A DNA stretch of 40,108 nucleotides from an uncultured Eubacterium sp. Its GTDB lineage: Bacteria; Bacillota; Clostridia; Lachnospirales; Lachnospiraceae. Shown piece after piece: positions 16,343 to 24,055 of the stretch; positions within the stretch are counted from its first letter, which is position 1, and each line of letters begins with the position of its first letter. The position numbers were made by a program, and so were the translations under genes. The notes below the pieces were generated by a model that was not told the DNA's origin, did no database searches, and was given only the letters and a program-made list of their open reading frames with translations. The stretch spans positions 1-40,108 of the forward strand of contig CANDMV010000023.1 in NCBI GenBank assembly GCA_947385875.1. Reading direction: 5' to 3'.

Positions 16343-16918
16343 ATGAAACAATATGGAGATGAAGGGTTTATATGGATGCTGCGGGAAAATCAGGAAGATG
16401 CCGTAAATACAGATATTCAAAAAGGAAGTGTGTTTGCCGGAGATCAAAAGCTGCTGTTTTTGGAACGTGAGATCTATAAAAATCAGATGTGGATGTGGAT
16501 TCCGGATAAATTTTCGCTTCTTAGCAGGGAGTTTGTAAAGATTAAGTATCCTAGCGAGAGTCGTCCGGAGATCATTTATGCGAATTCAGACACGACAGTA
16601 AATATCGCTTTTTCACATAAACAGGAAAAGCTTGCAGCCGGGCAGGAAGCGGAGGTGCTCGATGATCTGGGGTATGTGCTCCGGCACTTGTATCCAACTT
16701 GTAAAATATTCGATCAGGATTCTGTGCGGGCGGGAGAGAATGAAGTCGCATGGATGGATTTTGTGACCCCGGCGATGGATTCGGAGATTTATAATATGAT
16801 GTTTGTTACACCGTTAAAAGGAAGGCTGCTGATCGGAACTTGCAACTGTCTGGATTCTGACAGGGAAGATTGGAAGGATTTGTTTGTGCAGATGATCGCA
16901 ACGATGCGTACCGATTGA
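16343..16918 (+). CDS. DUF1795/DcrB-family protein, Eag-like effector chaperone
   Basis: A 191-residue protein. ATG 16,343 is preferred over GTG 16,337; GGAGG stands about nine bases upstream. The sequence follows the DcrB/DUF1795 pattern: WMWIPDKFSLLSREFVKIKYP, then IIYANSDTTVNIAFSHKQ, and later YNMMFVTPLKGRLLIGTCNC and a C-terminal helix. In Gram-negative T6SS the EagR/EagT proteins of this family bind the hydrophobic N-terminal helices of effectors and load them onto VgrG/PAAR. The toxin encoded downstream has such a hydrophobic N-terminus. No signal peptide is present, consistent with a cytoplasmic chaperone. Confidence 0.8.
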   Translation: MKQYGDEGFIWMLRENQEDAVNTDIQKGSVFAGDQKLLFLEREIYKNQMWMWIPDKFSLLSREFVKIKYPSESRPEIIYANSDTTVNIAFSHKQEKLAAGQEAEVLDDLGYVLRHLYPTCKIFDQDSVRAGENEVAWMDFVTPAMDSEIYNMMFVTPLKGRLLIGTCNCLDSDREDWKDLFVQMIATMRTD

Positions 16919-16968
16919 ATGGTAAGAGTCTGTGCTGAGGATATGTATGAGAAAGGAAGGTGTTTGGA

Positions 16969-18627
16969 ATGGAACTGCAGGAAGTAGGTAAATTCAGCGT
17001 AGAACCGTTTGCACTCGAAAGAATTTTAGATCTGGAATATGTGAAGACAATAGGCGATCACGCAAAGCTCTTCGTCCGCGGTGTCTTAAAAGAGGGGGAA
17101 GAAGACGGCCTGATCGGGCAGCAGTGGGACGAAATGCCTGTCAAGCTGACACAGGCGGGAGAGACTTTGTTTTGCGGCGTTGCTACAGATGTAGGTGTTA
17201 TTTGCGAAAGCGGAGTCTATTATCTGGAAGCGGAGGCTGTTTCATGGACGGTAAAGCTAGACCGGGTGAAAAAGAAGCGTTCCTTTCAGGAAAAAGGGCG
17301 CAGCTATCAGAGCATCGTCAATGAGATTGCCGGGGAAGCCGGAGGAACAGCAAAATGCGTGGCTCCTGATAAGCAGATTGAAAATCTGCTGCTGCAGTAC
17401 CGAGAGACAGACTGGGAATTTTTAAAAAGACTTGCTTCTCACAGCAATAGTGTGCTTGTTCCAGACCCAACACAGGAGGCGCCTGCATTTTCATTTGGAC
17501 TAGCGGATGGCAGTTCCTATTCTGAAGAAACAGCCAAGGCAGATTTTTCCGTCAGGAAAAAAGTAGCCCGTTATCGGCAGCTGTCACAATGTGAGGATGT
17601 ATCGTATCAGGAGGAAGATGCCGTAGAATATACGATTCGCACAGAATTTGCAGCGCTTGAAATCGGTGATCAGATCAATGTGAAAGGAAAGAGTCTGTAT
17701 GTCAGGGAAGTAAGTCTTAGTCTGAAAGGTTCTGTGTTTCTATGCACCTGCACTGCTACGACAAAATCAGGTATTTCAGCAGCAAAAGTCTGGCACCCAT
17801 ATATCAGTGGACTGACTCTGGATGGAAAAGTATTAAAAGTAATCAACGATACTGTAAAAGTTCACCTCTCTATCGATCAGTCGCAGGAGGAAGGCAAAGC
17901 TTATCCATTCCCATATGCTACCGGGTATTCTGTCGAAGGCCATACTGGCTGGTACGTGATGCCGGAAGAAGGGGACACGGTTCAGATTTTGTTTCCGACA
18001 GAAGATGAAAATAAAGCGTATGCAGTGCAGTCAGTACGACAGGCAGATACCGAAAGGACTGCGGAACCAAAAGTAAAATATCTGCGTACGGCGGACGGAA
18101 AAGAGATCAAGCTGGATAAGGATGAGGTATTAATTACAGCACAGGATGGGCTTACATATGTCCGAATCAATGAACAGACCGGCGTCGATGTATTTACGAT
18201 CAAAGATGTCAATGTATTAAGCGCCGGAAATATCACGCTCTTGAGCGGAGACAGTATCTCGATGGCGTGTTTAAAGGATTTCAATGTCTTTGTGGGAAAT
18301 GATATGAAAGTAAATGTCATGGGTTCGGTTGATATTACAAATAAGAAAAATAATTTAAATATGGATCCGAAAAAAGGAATCAGCATGTCAGCCAAACAGG
18401 CAATCCAAATATCCGGCGACAGCACGGTTGACGTTACAAGCAAGAAAAAATTTACAGCAAGCTCCAGTGATGCAATGGATGTATCCGTATCTAAAAATCT
18501 GACTGCTTCATCCAGGAAAAAAATCGTAATGGAAGCATCGAAATCCATTGTGGAAAGCAGCAGGGGCAGTTCTATGAAGGTTGATGGTAATATTACGATG
18601 AAGGCGAGATTGATAAAGGAGAATTAG
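16969..18627 (+). CDS. vgrG: VgrG-like spike protein
   Basis: A 552-residue protein. ATG 16,969 is chosen because AAGGAAGG lies eight bases before it. The N-terminal 270 residues show the gpD/gp27-type fold, including LLLQYRETDWEFLKRLASHSNS, the classic VgrG/phage late-control D motif. An OB-fold of the gp5 type follows (KVLKVINDTVKVHLSIDQ ... GWYVMPEEGDTVQILFPTE, residues about 285-345). From 360 on there are repeated short strands ending in DITNKKNNLNMDPKKGISMS, the beta-helix needle. It lacks extra C-terminal effector domains, so effectors are probably delivered as separate proteins. It would trimerise, be capped by the DUF4280 protein and carry the downstream toxin. Confidence 0.9.
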   Translation: MELQEVGKFSVEPFALERILDLEYVKTIGDHAKLFVRGVLKEGEEDGLIGQQWDEMPVKLTQAGETLFCGVATDVGVICESGVYYLEAEAVSWTVKLDRVKKKRSFQEKGRSYQSIVNEIAGEAGGTAKCVAPDKQIENLLLQYRETDWEFLKRLASHSNSVLVPDPTQEAPAFSFGLADGSSYSEETAKADFSVRKKVARYRQLSQCEDVSYQEEDAVEYTIRTEFAALEIGDQINVKGKSLYVREVSLSLKGSVFLCTCTATTKSGISAAKVWHPYISGLTLDGKVLKVINDTVKVHLSIDQSQEEGKAYPFPYATGYSVEGHTGWYVMPEEGDTVQILFPTEDENKAYAVQSVRQADTERTAEPKVKYLRTADGKEIKLDKDEVLITAQDGLTYVRINEQTGVDVFTIKDVNVLSAGNITLLSGDSISMACLKDFNVFVGNDMKVNVMGSVDITNKKNNLNMDPKKGISMSAKQAIQISGDSTVDVTSKKKFTASSSDAMDVSVSKNLTASSRKKIVMEASKSIVESSRGSSMKVDGNITMKARLIKEN

Positions 18628-18703
18628 ACTGGCCGGAAACGAGCAAGATTGATAAAGGAGAATTAGATTGGCCAGAAACGAACAAGTCAAAATCGATAAA
18701 GGA
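18606..18703 (+). repeat. Tandem copies of the toxin gene's ribosome binding site region
   Basis: The last codons of vgrG (gattgataaaggagaatta) are followed by two more copies of about 40 bp (gattgataaaggagaattag near 18,647 and cgataaaggagaataaaatg near 18,691). Only the last copy has an ATG at the right spacing, giving the toxin start at 18,711. The copies carry the same AAGGAG core, so ribosomes could bind upstream sites without a productive start. Confidence 0.85.
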
Positions 18704-18710
18704 GAATAAA

Positions 18711-19925
18711 ATGGCAAAATCCGATCTGTGTGCAGAAAAACAGGACCTGCCGATCGGCTGTTCCGATGTCATTCAAGGTGTCATAGATGTCGCAGGATGC
18801 ATACCGGTAGTCGGTGATGCCGCGCAGGCTGCGGTATGCAAGACAGTGGCAGGCGCAGGAAATGTATTATTGAGGACAATGTCGGGACTGGTGCCGATGA
18901 TGTGTCAGCTGCCTGAGATGTTGGAAAAATTAAAGGGCCTGATGGAAAAAGAAAACCCAAAGATGCCGAAACGTGCAGTAAAAAAAACAAAACATATGAA
19001 AGCCTTTTCCAGTACGATGAAAGGTAAAGTGAAGACAGGGGCTAAGAAAGCAAAGGGCGGTTCCAGCAGTAAGAAGAAAATAAAACGAGAAAAGACAACC
19101 CAAAAAGCAGCATGTGTGAATGGAAAATGCTTTACTGGCGATACGCTTGTACTTACAAAATTCGGGCTTTGTCCGATTAAGCAGATTCAAAAAGGTGACG
19201 ATATTTATTCCAGAAATGAACATACCGGGGAGACTGGCTATCGGAAAGTGGAGGATGTATTTCAGACAGAAGCGCATACGATATATCGAATCTGGCTGAA
19301 TGGAGAGCAGGAAGTAAAGACGACTGCATACCACCCGTTTTTTGTGAAAAACAGAGGCTGGGTAACAGCGATAAAGCTTAGGAAAGACGATCTGATTGAG
19401 ACGATGGAAGGGGATGTGCCGATTACCGGCATTACCAAGGTCAGGCAGGAAGAGCCTGTGATCGTATATAATTTTCATGTGGAGGAATGGTCGTCTTATT
19501 TTGTTACTGAGTATAAGATTTACGTACATAATAGTGAAGGGGAACATGCAGAAAAGCCATATAGAGTCAGTGAAACGAGAAGAGAGCATATTTTAGTGGG
19601 AAATCCGCCGAAGGATCCGGGACATGGCCCAAACAGGGGGTATACTAGAGGTGCATTTCCAGACAGTATGACAGATGATGAGGCGATTGCAGCGATTGAG
19701 GATGTCGCGAATAATCCGAATTTAATGTGGAAAAGACAATCAAAGGATGGAAACGTAACAGCCTTTCGTGGCGGACCGAATCCAAATGAGCCTGCATTTA
19801 CAATAAGCGGACGTTCGTCTCGGTATCAGATCGAGGGTGAAAGTCATGGACAGTATATCAGAGTGATTGTGGAACCAGGCGGAGAAGGGATTATAACTGG
19901 TTTTATACCTGATAAAAAGGGATGA
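18711..19925 (+). CDS. Polymorphic toxin: HINT self-cleavage domain with EndoU-like nuclease tip
   Basis: A 404-residue protein starting at ATG 18,711. Residues 18-65 are hydrophobic (DVIQGVIDVAGCIPVVGDA and onward), the kind of region bound by Eag chaperones. A Lys/Ser-rich linker runs to about 135. A pretoxin-HINT domain follows: Cys140 in CFTGDTLVLTK, T-x-x-H at 205-208 (TAYHPFF), and the C-terminal YVHNS at 271-275 where autoproteolysis is expected. The released 130-residue tip carries RREHILVGN, DPGHGPNRGY, FPDSM and GIITGFIP, matching the bacterial EndoU RNase pattern with His293 and His305 as candidate catalytic residues. It is delivered together with VgrG and is neutralised by the next gene. 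A different nuclease fold cannot be excluded. Confidence 0.85.
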   Translation: MAKSDLCAEKQDLPIGCSDVIQGVIDVAGCIPVVGDAAQAAVCKTVAGAGNVLLRTMSGLVPMMCQLPEMLEKLKGLMEKENPKMPKRAVKKTKHMKAFSSTMKGKVKTGAKKAKGGSSSKKKIKREKTTQKAACVNGKCFTGDTLVLTKFGLCPIKQIQKGDDIYSRNEHTGETGYRKVEDVFQTEAHTIYRIWLNGEQEVKTTAYHPFFVKNRGWVTAIKLRKDDLIETMEGDVPITGITKVRQEEPVIVYNFHVEEWSSYFVTEYKIYVHNSEGEHAEKPYRVSETRREHILVGNPPKDPGHGPNRGYTRGAFPDSMTDDEAIAAIEDVANNPNLMWKRQSKDGNVTAFRGGPNPNEPAFTISGRSSRYQIEGESHGQYIRVIVEPGGEGIITGFIPDKKG

Positions 19926-19931
19926 CAGGTG

Positions 19932-20125
19932 AGAATGGATGATCAGCATATGCCGAATTTATCAAATTTACCAGAAGAATAGAAGTGGAAGGGGAAAATG
20001 GATGATCAGGCATATGCCGAATTTATCAAATTTACCGGAAGAATAAGGAGCGAAGGTGAAAATGGATGATCAGCATATGCTGAATTTATCAAATTTACCA
20101 GAAGAATAAGGAGTGGAAGGGGAAA
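19932..20125 (+). repeat. Three tandem partial copies of the immunity gene's 5' end
   Basis: Starts similar to the immunity gene's own lie at 19,935, 19,998 and 20,062, before the true one at 20,126. The spacings are 63, 64 and 64 bp. Each copy has the purine-rich ribosome binding site (ggaag-ggga type), ATG and about 12 codons beginning MDDQ. Copies 1 and 3 have lost one G after CAG and stop after 14 residues. Copy 2 keeps the frame for 12 codons and stops after 23. None makes the full protein. Confidence 0.9.
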
Positions 20126-20458
20126 ATGGACGATCAGGCATATGCCGAATTTATCAAATTTTTGGATGACATGACTGTCGATGAAATGTCTTTTGTAGAA
20201 GCAGATGACAAAAGGGCAGAAAACAAAACAAAAGAATCGATGGCGAATATGTTAAAAGAAGCCTTAGACGAAGCAAAAGAATTAAGCAGCTATGGAGAGA
20301 GTAAAATCGCGTTAGAAAATCTGTTGGAAAATCTTATAGAAATAGGGCTGTTTTTGTCGCCTGAGCAGATCATACTTGCAGATAGAGCTTTTGGAGATTC
20401 AAAAAACGCGAATGATCGGATTTCGTTAAAATATTATAGAGATCATCTGGTTCGATAG
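20126..20458 (+). CDS. Immunity protein, MafI-like
   Basis: A 110-residue acidic helical protein, ATG 20,126 behind GGAAGGGG. The sequence ELSSYGESKIALENLLENLIE followed by LSPEQIILADRAFG fits the MafI family, whose Neisseria members neutralise MafB toxins that often end in EndoU nuclease domains, so the pair is coherent with the toxin upstream. It is last in the operon, just before a strong terminator, a usual place for immunity genes. The family assignment is by pattern; its role as cognate immunity is inferred from adjacency. Confidence 0.75.
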   Translation: MDDQAYAEFIKFLDDMTVDEMSFVEADDKRAENKTKESMANMLKEALDEAKELSSYGESKIALENLLENLIEIGLFLSPEQIILADRAFGDSKNANDRISLKYYRDHLVR

Positions 20459-20475
20459 CCAGTCTTAGTATAAAG

Positions 20476-20510
20476 CAGCGCTTAAACTATAAACAGTTTA
20501 AGCGCTGTTT
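20476..20510 (+). terminator. Strong hairpin terminator ending the cluster
   Basis: CAGCGCTTAAACT and AGTTTAAGCGCTG form a perfect 13-bp stem with an ATAAAC loop, followed by TTT. It sits 18 bases after the immunity gene's stop and before the PadR promoter. The T-run is short, but the stem is strong. Confidence 0.8.
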
Positions 20511-20517
20511 ACGTCTC

Positions 20518-20580
20518 TTGACATCTATATATCGCAGTGCTGTACTTAATACATCGCAGTACGATGCATCGCAATACTGA
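20518..20580 (+). promoter_or_regulatory. Promoter and operator-like repeats for padR
   Basis: TTGACA (20,518-20,523) is followed by a TGTACTTAAT region as probable -10. Downstream are three related blocks, ATCGCAGTGCTGTACT, ATCGCAGTACGATGC and ATCGCAATACTGAG. The last two form an imperfect inverted repeat around the palindrome GATGCATC. PadR-family proteins usually repress their own promoters through such sites. Confidence 0.5.
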
Positions 20581-20593
20581 GTGGGGTGGTATT

Positions 20594-20929
20594 ATGGATA
20601 ATCATATTAAAAAAGTATATGTGCCAATGACTGAAACAGGCTTTTACATACTGCTTTGCCTTAGGGAAGAAGCACACGGATACAGTATTGTGAAAAAAGC
20701 AGAACAATTAACGCGGGGTGAAATAAAGATCAGTCCGGGGACGCTGTATGGAAGTCTGTCTAAAATGGAAAAGGATGGTCTGATAAAATTTATTAGAGAA
20801 GAGGAAAACCGTAAAATCTATCACATTACAGATCTTGGAACACAAGTGCTTGAATTAGAAATGAAAAGGATTGAGCGTTTATATGGAAGCGTGAAGGAGG
20901 CAGGAGGATATGAGCAATACCAAAACTGA
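20594..20929 (+). CDS. PadR-family transcriptional regulator
   Basis: A 111-residue protein; ATG 20,594 is chosen over an upstream frame start because of the GGGGTGGT site eight bases before it. It has the PadR winged helix: ETGFYILLCLREEAHGYSIVKKAEQLT, then ISPGTLYGSLSKMEKDGLIK, then a wing and a short dimerisation helix (LELEMKRIERLYGSVKEAGG). It overlaps the DUF2812 gene by 20 bases. This two-gene arrangement is common in Clostridia. It most likely represses itself and its partner through the repeats just upstream. Confidence 0.9.
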   Translation: MDNHIKKVYVPMTETGFYILLCLREEAHGYSIVKKAEQLTRGEIKISPGTLYGSLSKMEKDGLIKFIREEENRKIYHITDLGTQVLELEMKRIERLYGSVKEAGGYEQYQN

Positions 20930-21458
20930 AATAAAATTTTTCTCAGTTCCAGCTTGGAGAAAAGAAGAAAACTATCTGAGAGAACAGCATAAGAAAGGAT
21001 GGGAATTTACAGCAGTCAGCGGTATAGGTTTCTATTATTTTCGAAGATGTGAACCGAAAGATGTAATATATCGGCTTGATTACAATAAAGACAGTCTTAA
21101 TAATAAAAAAGAATATATTCAAATGTTTAGCGACTGTGGCTGGGAATATCTGCGAAATTATGTAGGTTATAGTTATTTTCGCAAAGCAGTTTCTGAAATG
21201 AACGGAACGGAGAAAGATATTTTCTGCGATGATGATTCCCGGCTGGATATGATGAGACGGGTCTTCATCGGACGTATGCTGCCTTTTTTAGCCATTTTCT
21301 TTTTGATTATTATTCCGCAGATTTTTGTTCAGAGCAATATACCTGAAAACAATAGCTTGGTGTGGATTTTCTGGGGGTTATTCTGGCTCTATTTGGGATT
21401 GTTTGCAGCATTCGCAGTTTCGTACTGGAAATATTATAAATCAGTACATAAAAATTAA
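20910..21458 (+). CDS. DUF2812 membrane protein
   Basis: A 182-residue protein with ATG 20,910 behind AGGAGG. The N-terminal 100 residues contain the DUF2812 pattern EENYLREQHKKGWEFTAVSG, FYYFRRCEPKDVIYRLDY and CGWEYLRNYVGYSYFRK. Two membrane helices follow at about 122-140 (MLPFLAIFFLIIIPQIF) and 152-172 (WIFWGLFWLYLGLFAAFAVSYW). DUF2812 proteins are regularly paired with PadR regulators, and their biochemical role is unknown. Confidence 0.85.
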   Translation: MSNTKTEIKFFSVPAWRKEENYLREQHKKGWEFTAVSGIGFYYFRRCEPKDVIYRLDYNKDSLNNKKEYIQMFSDCGWEYLRNYVGYSYFRKAVSEMNGTEKDIFCDDDSRLDMMRRVFIGRMLPFLAIFFLIIIPQIFVQSNIPENNSLVWIFWGLFWLYLGLFAAFAVSYWKYYKSVHKN

Positions 21459-21615
21459 TGGGAGGTTATAGAGCAGTGCACAGAAAATGGGGCTGTTAAG
21501 AAAATCAAAAAAGAGTGTAAGAATGGATGATGAAGTAAAGGAAATAAATGTTTAAAGTTCTGGAAAATCGATGTATTTATCGAGTATTTTAGTTTCATAA
21601 GCACTAATTGAAAGT

Positions 21616-21655
21616 AAAAATTGCCTGAGCCTGACAGCTTTGGCAATTTTTTTAT
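21616..21655 (+). terminator. Rho-independent terminator
   Basis: AAAAATTGCC and GGCAATTTTT form a 10-bp stem with a 16-base loop and end in a run of T. It lies about 160 bp after the DUF2812 gene. The sequence between (21,459-21,615) shows no gene. Confidence 0.7.
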
Positions 21656-21656
21656 G

Positions 21657-21880
21657 GTAAAACCTACATGCGCTATGAACGCACCGCTCAAAATAAAAGA
21701 GGAAAATTCTGCTAGACTGCAACCTATGACAAAGAAAAGCTGTCTGTATAAATAGAGAAGGCAGACCTGCAGAATGAATGTATTACATGCGCTATGAATA
21801 CACTGCCAAAAATAAAAGTCATGTGCGCATTTCGGATCCATGGATCGAAATCGCTTCGCGATGGGACTTTTAAAGTAAGG
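21657..21880 (+). repeat. Family C repeats, two partial copies
   Basis: A partial unit, AAACCTACATGCGCTATGAA, near 21,662 and a longer one from about 21,784 (ACATGCGCTATGAATACAC ... GGATCGAAATCGCTTCGCGA ... GGGACTTTTAAAGTAAGG) match the copies at 2,433 and 29,598-29,826. The second ends right at the ribosome binding site of the truncated sigma factor gene and appears to have replaced its 5' coding part. Confidence 0.75.
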
Positions 21881-21886
21881 AGCACT

Positions 21887-22294
21887 ATGATTGTCTGGAA
21901 AGCAATTCCGCCTGGCCGGCCGCATAATCTGGCAGGATACCTCGCAAAGATTGTCCGACATATATCTATTAATTATTATCATAATAAACATGCTTTTAAA
22001 CGCGGAGGTACCAGCATGGATGCGGCATTGGAGGAGCTGGTGGAGTGCACAGCTTCTGACAGCAGGATTGAGGAGAACTTAGAATTAAAACTGTTGGCAG
22101 ATGTAATAGCAGATTTTTTGGAATTACAGGATCAGACAAAACGCTGGATTTTTATTCAGAGATATTTTTATCTGGCTGAAATCAGGGAGATTGCAAAAAA
22201 GGCAGACATGAAAGAGGGGACAGTTAAGTCTGTTTTATGCCGTATGCGTAAAAATTTGAGAAAATGGCTTGAAAAGGAGGAGATTTATCTGTGA
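21887..22294 (+). pseudogene. ECF-type sigma-70 factor lacking most of region 2
   Basis: ATG 21,887 stands behind AAGGAG. The 135-residue product begins inside region 2 (IVWKAIPPGRPHNLAGYLAKIVRHISINYY) and retains the linker and region 4 (QTKRWIFIQRYFYLAEIREIAKKADMKEGTVKSVLCRMRK), the helix-turn-helix for -35 recognition. Intact relatives have about 50 more residues at the front that bind the core polymerase and the -10. Here those are replaced by a family C repeat. It could be a dead gene, or a short protein that competes for DNA, since a good ribosome binding site remains and it overlaps the downstream gene by GTGA. Confidence 0.7.
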
Positions 22295-23175
22295 TAGAGG
22301 AAGAAATGCTATTACACGCAATCGGAGAGCTGCCGGAGGATCTGGTAACAGAAGAAAATATGGATGCGATAAGAGCGGGAGCCGATCAGATTGAAAGGGA
22401 GGAAAGAAAGAGAAGGACGGCAGGCTTTAGAAAGTGTGTGGGTGCAGCTGCATGTGCAGCTATTTTGGTTATATCTATTGGTGTGTACTATAATATGAGT
22501 GGAAGAGGGACAGACAGTGGAAGTACGTCTGGAAATGCAGACAATAGCAGTCAGGCAGATCTGATGCCGTCAGGAACAGAGAGCGGCAAGCTGTCTAAGG
22601 ATTCAGATAATCGTGATAGTAATGCAAAAAGCCCTGTCTATGTATTTGCAGCAGGTTCTAAAGAGAATGCTGCTTGCACAGTTGACAATGATGCTGCTGA
22701 TAATGAGGATTCTGCTCCGTCTGTTGAGAATAAAGCTTATGACAGCAGTCGTGAATCTGATTTGAATGAGATGTATACTATGAAGCGGCGTATTCCAAGC
22801 AGCCGGACAGTGGAGATAGAGCCGGGGGAACAGGGATATATTGTATTCAGTCTGGATGTAGATTTTCAGCTGGCTGTTGCAGCTGGCAAAAGCAAAACAT
22901 ATATCGTTGGAGAGAACAAAAAAAAGCACTATATGAAAGAAGAAAAGACATCATGCAGGGCAGGGAGCCGTGTGTATCTGGATATAAGCCAAAGTAAATC
23001 AGCGCTGGATGTGGATGTGCCGGAATGGGACGGGCAGGGGAAGCAGGTCATTGCGTATGCTGAAACAGAGCTGACAGGAGGTGGTACTTTTTATATCTGC
23101 AGATCGAGTGACGGAAGTGAAAAAAATAATCAAAAAGGAGTGAAATATTATGGGATATTTATACAGGAAGGTTAA
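22291..23175 (+). CDS. Membrane-anchored protein, possible anti-sigma-like partner
   Basis: A 294-residue protein starting at GTG 22,291 and overlapping the sigma gene. The cytoplasmic N-terminus (LLHAIGELPEDLVTEENMDAIRAGADQIE) resembles the start of anti-sigma or sigma-regulator proteins that accompany ECF sigma genes. One membrane helix lies at about 48-68. The outer part is Ser/Asp/Asn-rich (65-150) and then beta-rich (EIEPGEQGYIVFSLDVDFQLA). No catalytic motif is seen. Its position makes a regulatory partner of the sigma factor likely; the exact function is unknown. Confidence 0.65.
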   Translation: MIEEEMLLHAIGELPEDLVTEENMDAIRAGADQIEREERKRRTAGFRKCVGAAACAAILVISIGVYYNMSGRGTDSGSTSGNADNSSQADLMPSGTESGKLSKDSDNRDSNAKSPVYVFAAGSKENAACTVDNDAADNEDSAPSVENKAYDSSRESDLNEMYTMKRRIPSSRTVEIEPGEQGYIVFSLDVDFQLAVAAGKSKTYIVGENKKKHYMKEEKTSCRAGSRVYLDISQSKSALDVDVPEWDGQGKQVIAYAETELTGGGTFYICRSSDGSEKNNQKGVKYYGIFIQEG

Positions 23176-24055
23176 ACAACTTGGATTAATCATTGCGGTG
23201 GTTATGATTACGTCCGTTTCTGCTGCGGGATGTGGCGTAAAAAACGCATCAGGCACAGAATATCGTACACAAGGAGCCGAAAAGGATGTATCAGACATAG
23301 AATATGGTGCATCAGGAGCTGAAAAGGAGAATACATCAGGCAAAGAACCCAATTCATCAGGAGTTGAAAAGAAAGATACATCAGGCAAAGAACCCGATTC
23401 AACAGAAGCTGTAACAGCAGATGCATCAGGAGCAGGATTTGGTTCGGCAGGAGCTGGAAAAGCGGATAAGACTGGGATGGAAAAGGAAGATGCTAAAAAT
23501 ACAGCATATCATGGGGAAAAAGATGATGCAGACATGTTGTCAAAAGTACCTATATATGGGAAAGGACAGAAAGCAGAGATCATAAAATATCTTTCCACAC
23601 TGCCTGATGAAATGTCAGTCAAGGAAGCAAAGAAAAGAGGGATTATAATAGAAAGCTATTACAAGAACCCGAAAAAGTTTAAAAAAGAGTGGATGGAATT
23701 TTATAAGTATGCAAGGGCAGGCGAAAAGCAGTACAGCCCCAAATACGGAGCACTCACATGTTATTCTAAGCCATATGACAAATGCGCTGTTACGATTCTA
23801 AAATATACTGTGGAAGGCGATGCCTGTTATACGTATCTATCATTTATAAAAGGCAGTTATTACATGCTGATTGATTCCAGCAGAGATAGTTTCCGGGACA
23901 GTTCATGGGATGGGATCGGTGATCTGATGACCTATAAATCTCTGAGAAAATATAAGAAAAGCTTTTATGACGAAGAAAGTAAGTTATTGTGGAAAAGCAC
24001 ACAGTATTATCTGTTGAAAGAACAGGATCTTACTCGTAAGAAGGTGAAAAAGTGA
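23150..24055 (+). CDS. Lipoprotein with degenerate N-terminal repeats
   Basis: A 301-residue protein with ATG behind AAGGAG, starting inside the 3' end of the preceding gene. A signal peptide ends in the lipobox SAAGC at Cys28, so it should be lipid-anchored outside the membrane. Residues 30-115 are imperfect repeats rich in Ser, Gly, Glu, Lys and Asp (GAEK, ASG, SGKEP). The C-terminal part (120-301) is basic and aromatic, with YSPKYGALTCYSKPYDKCAV and a Trp/Asp-rich stretch. I do not recognise a family. Confidence 0.7.
   Translation: MGYLYRKVKQLGLIIAVVMITSVSAAGCGVKNASGTEYRTQGAEKDVSDIEYGASGAEKENTSGKEPNSSGVEKKDTSGKEPDSTEAVTADASGAGFGSAGAGKADKTGMEKEDAKNTAYHGEKDDADMLSKVPIYGKGQKAEIIKYLSTLPDEMSVKEAKKRGIIIESYYKNPKKFKKEWMEFYKYARAGEKQYSPKYGALTCYSKPYDKCAVTILKYTVEGDACYTYLSFIKGSYYMLIDSSRDSFRDSSWDGIGDLMTYKSLRKYKKSFYDEESKLLWKSTQYYLLKEQDLTRKKVKK

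Noticed and set aside
17982..18548. Minus-strand 188-codon frame inside vgrG
   Set aside because: Shadow of the repetitive beta-helix coding region.
18930..19589. Minus-strand 219-codon frame inside the toxin gene
   Set aside because: Antisense of the HINT coding region; composition is that of a shadow frame.
19932..20125. CRISPR-like array from the regularly spaced 64-bp units
   Set aside because: Units are whole tandem copies of a gene start without unique spacers; no cas genes nearby.
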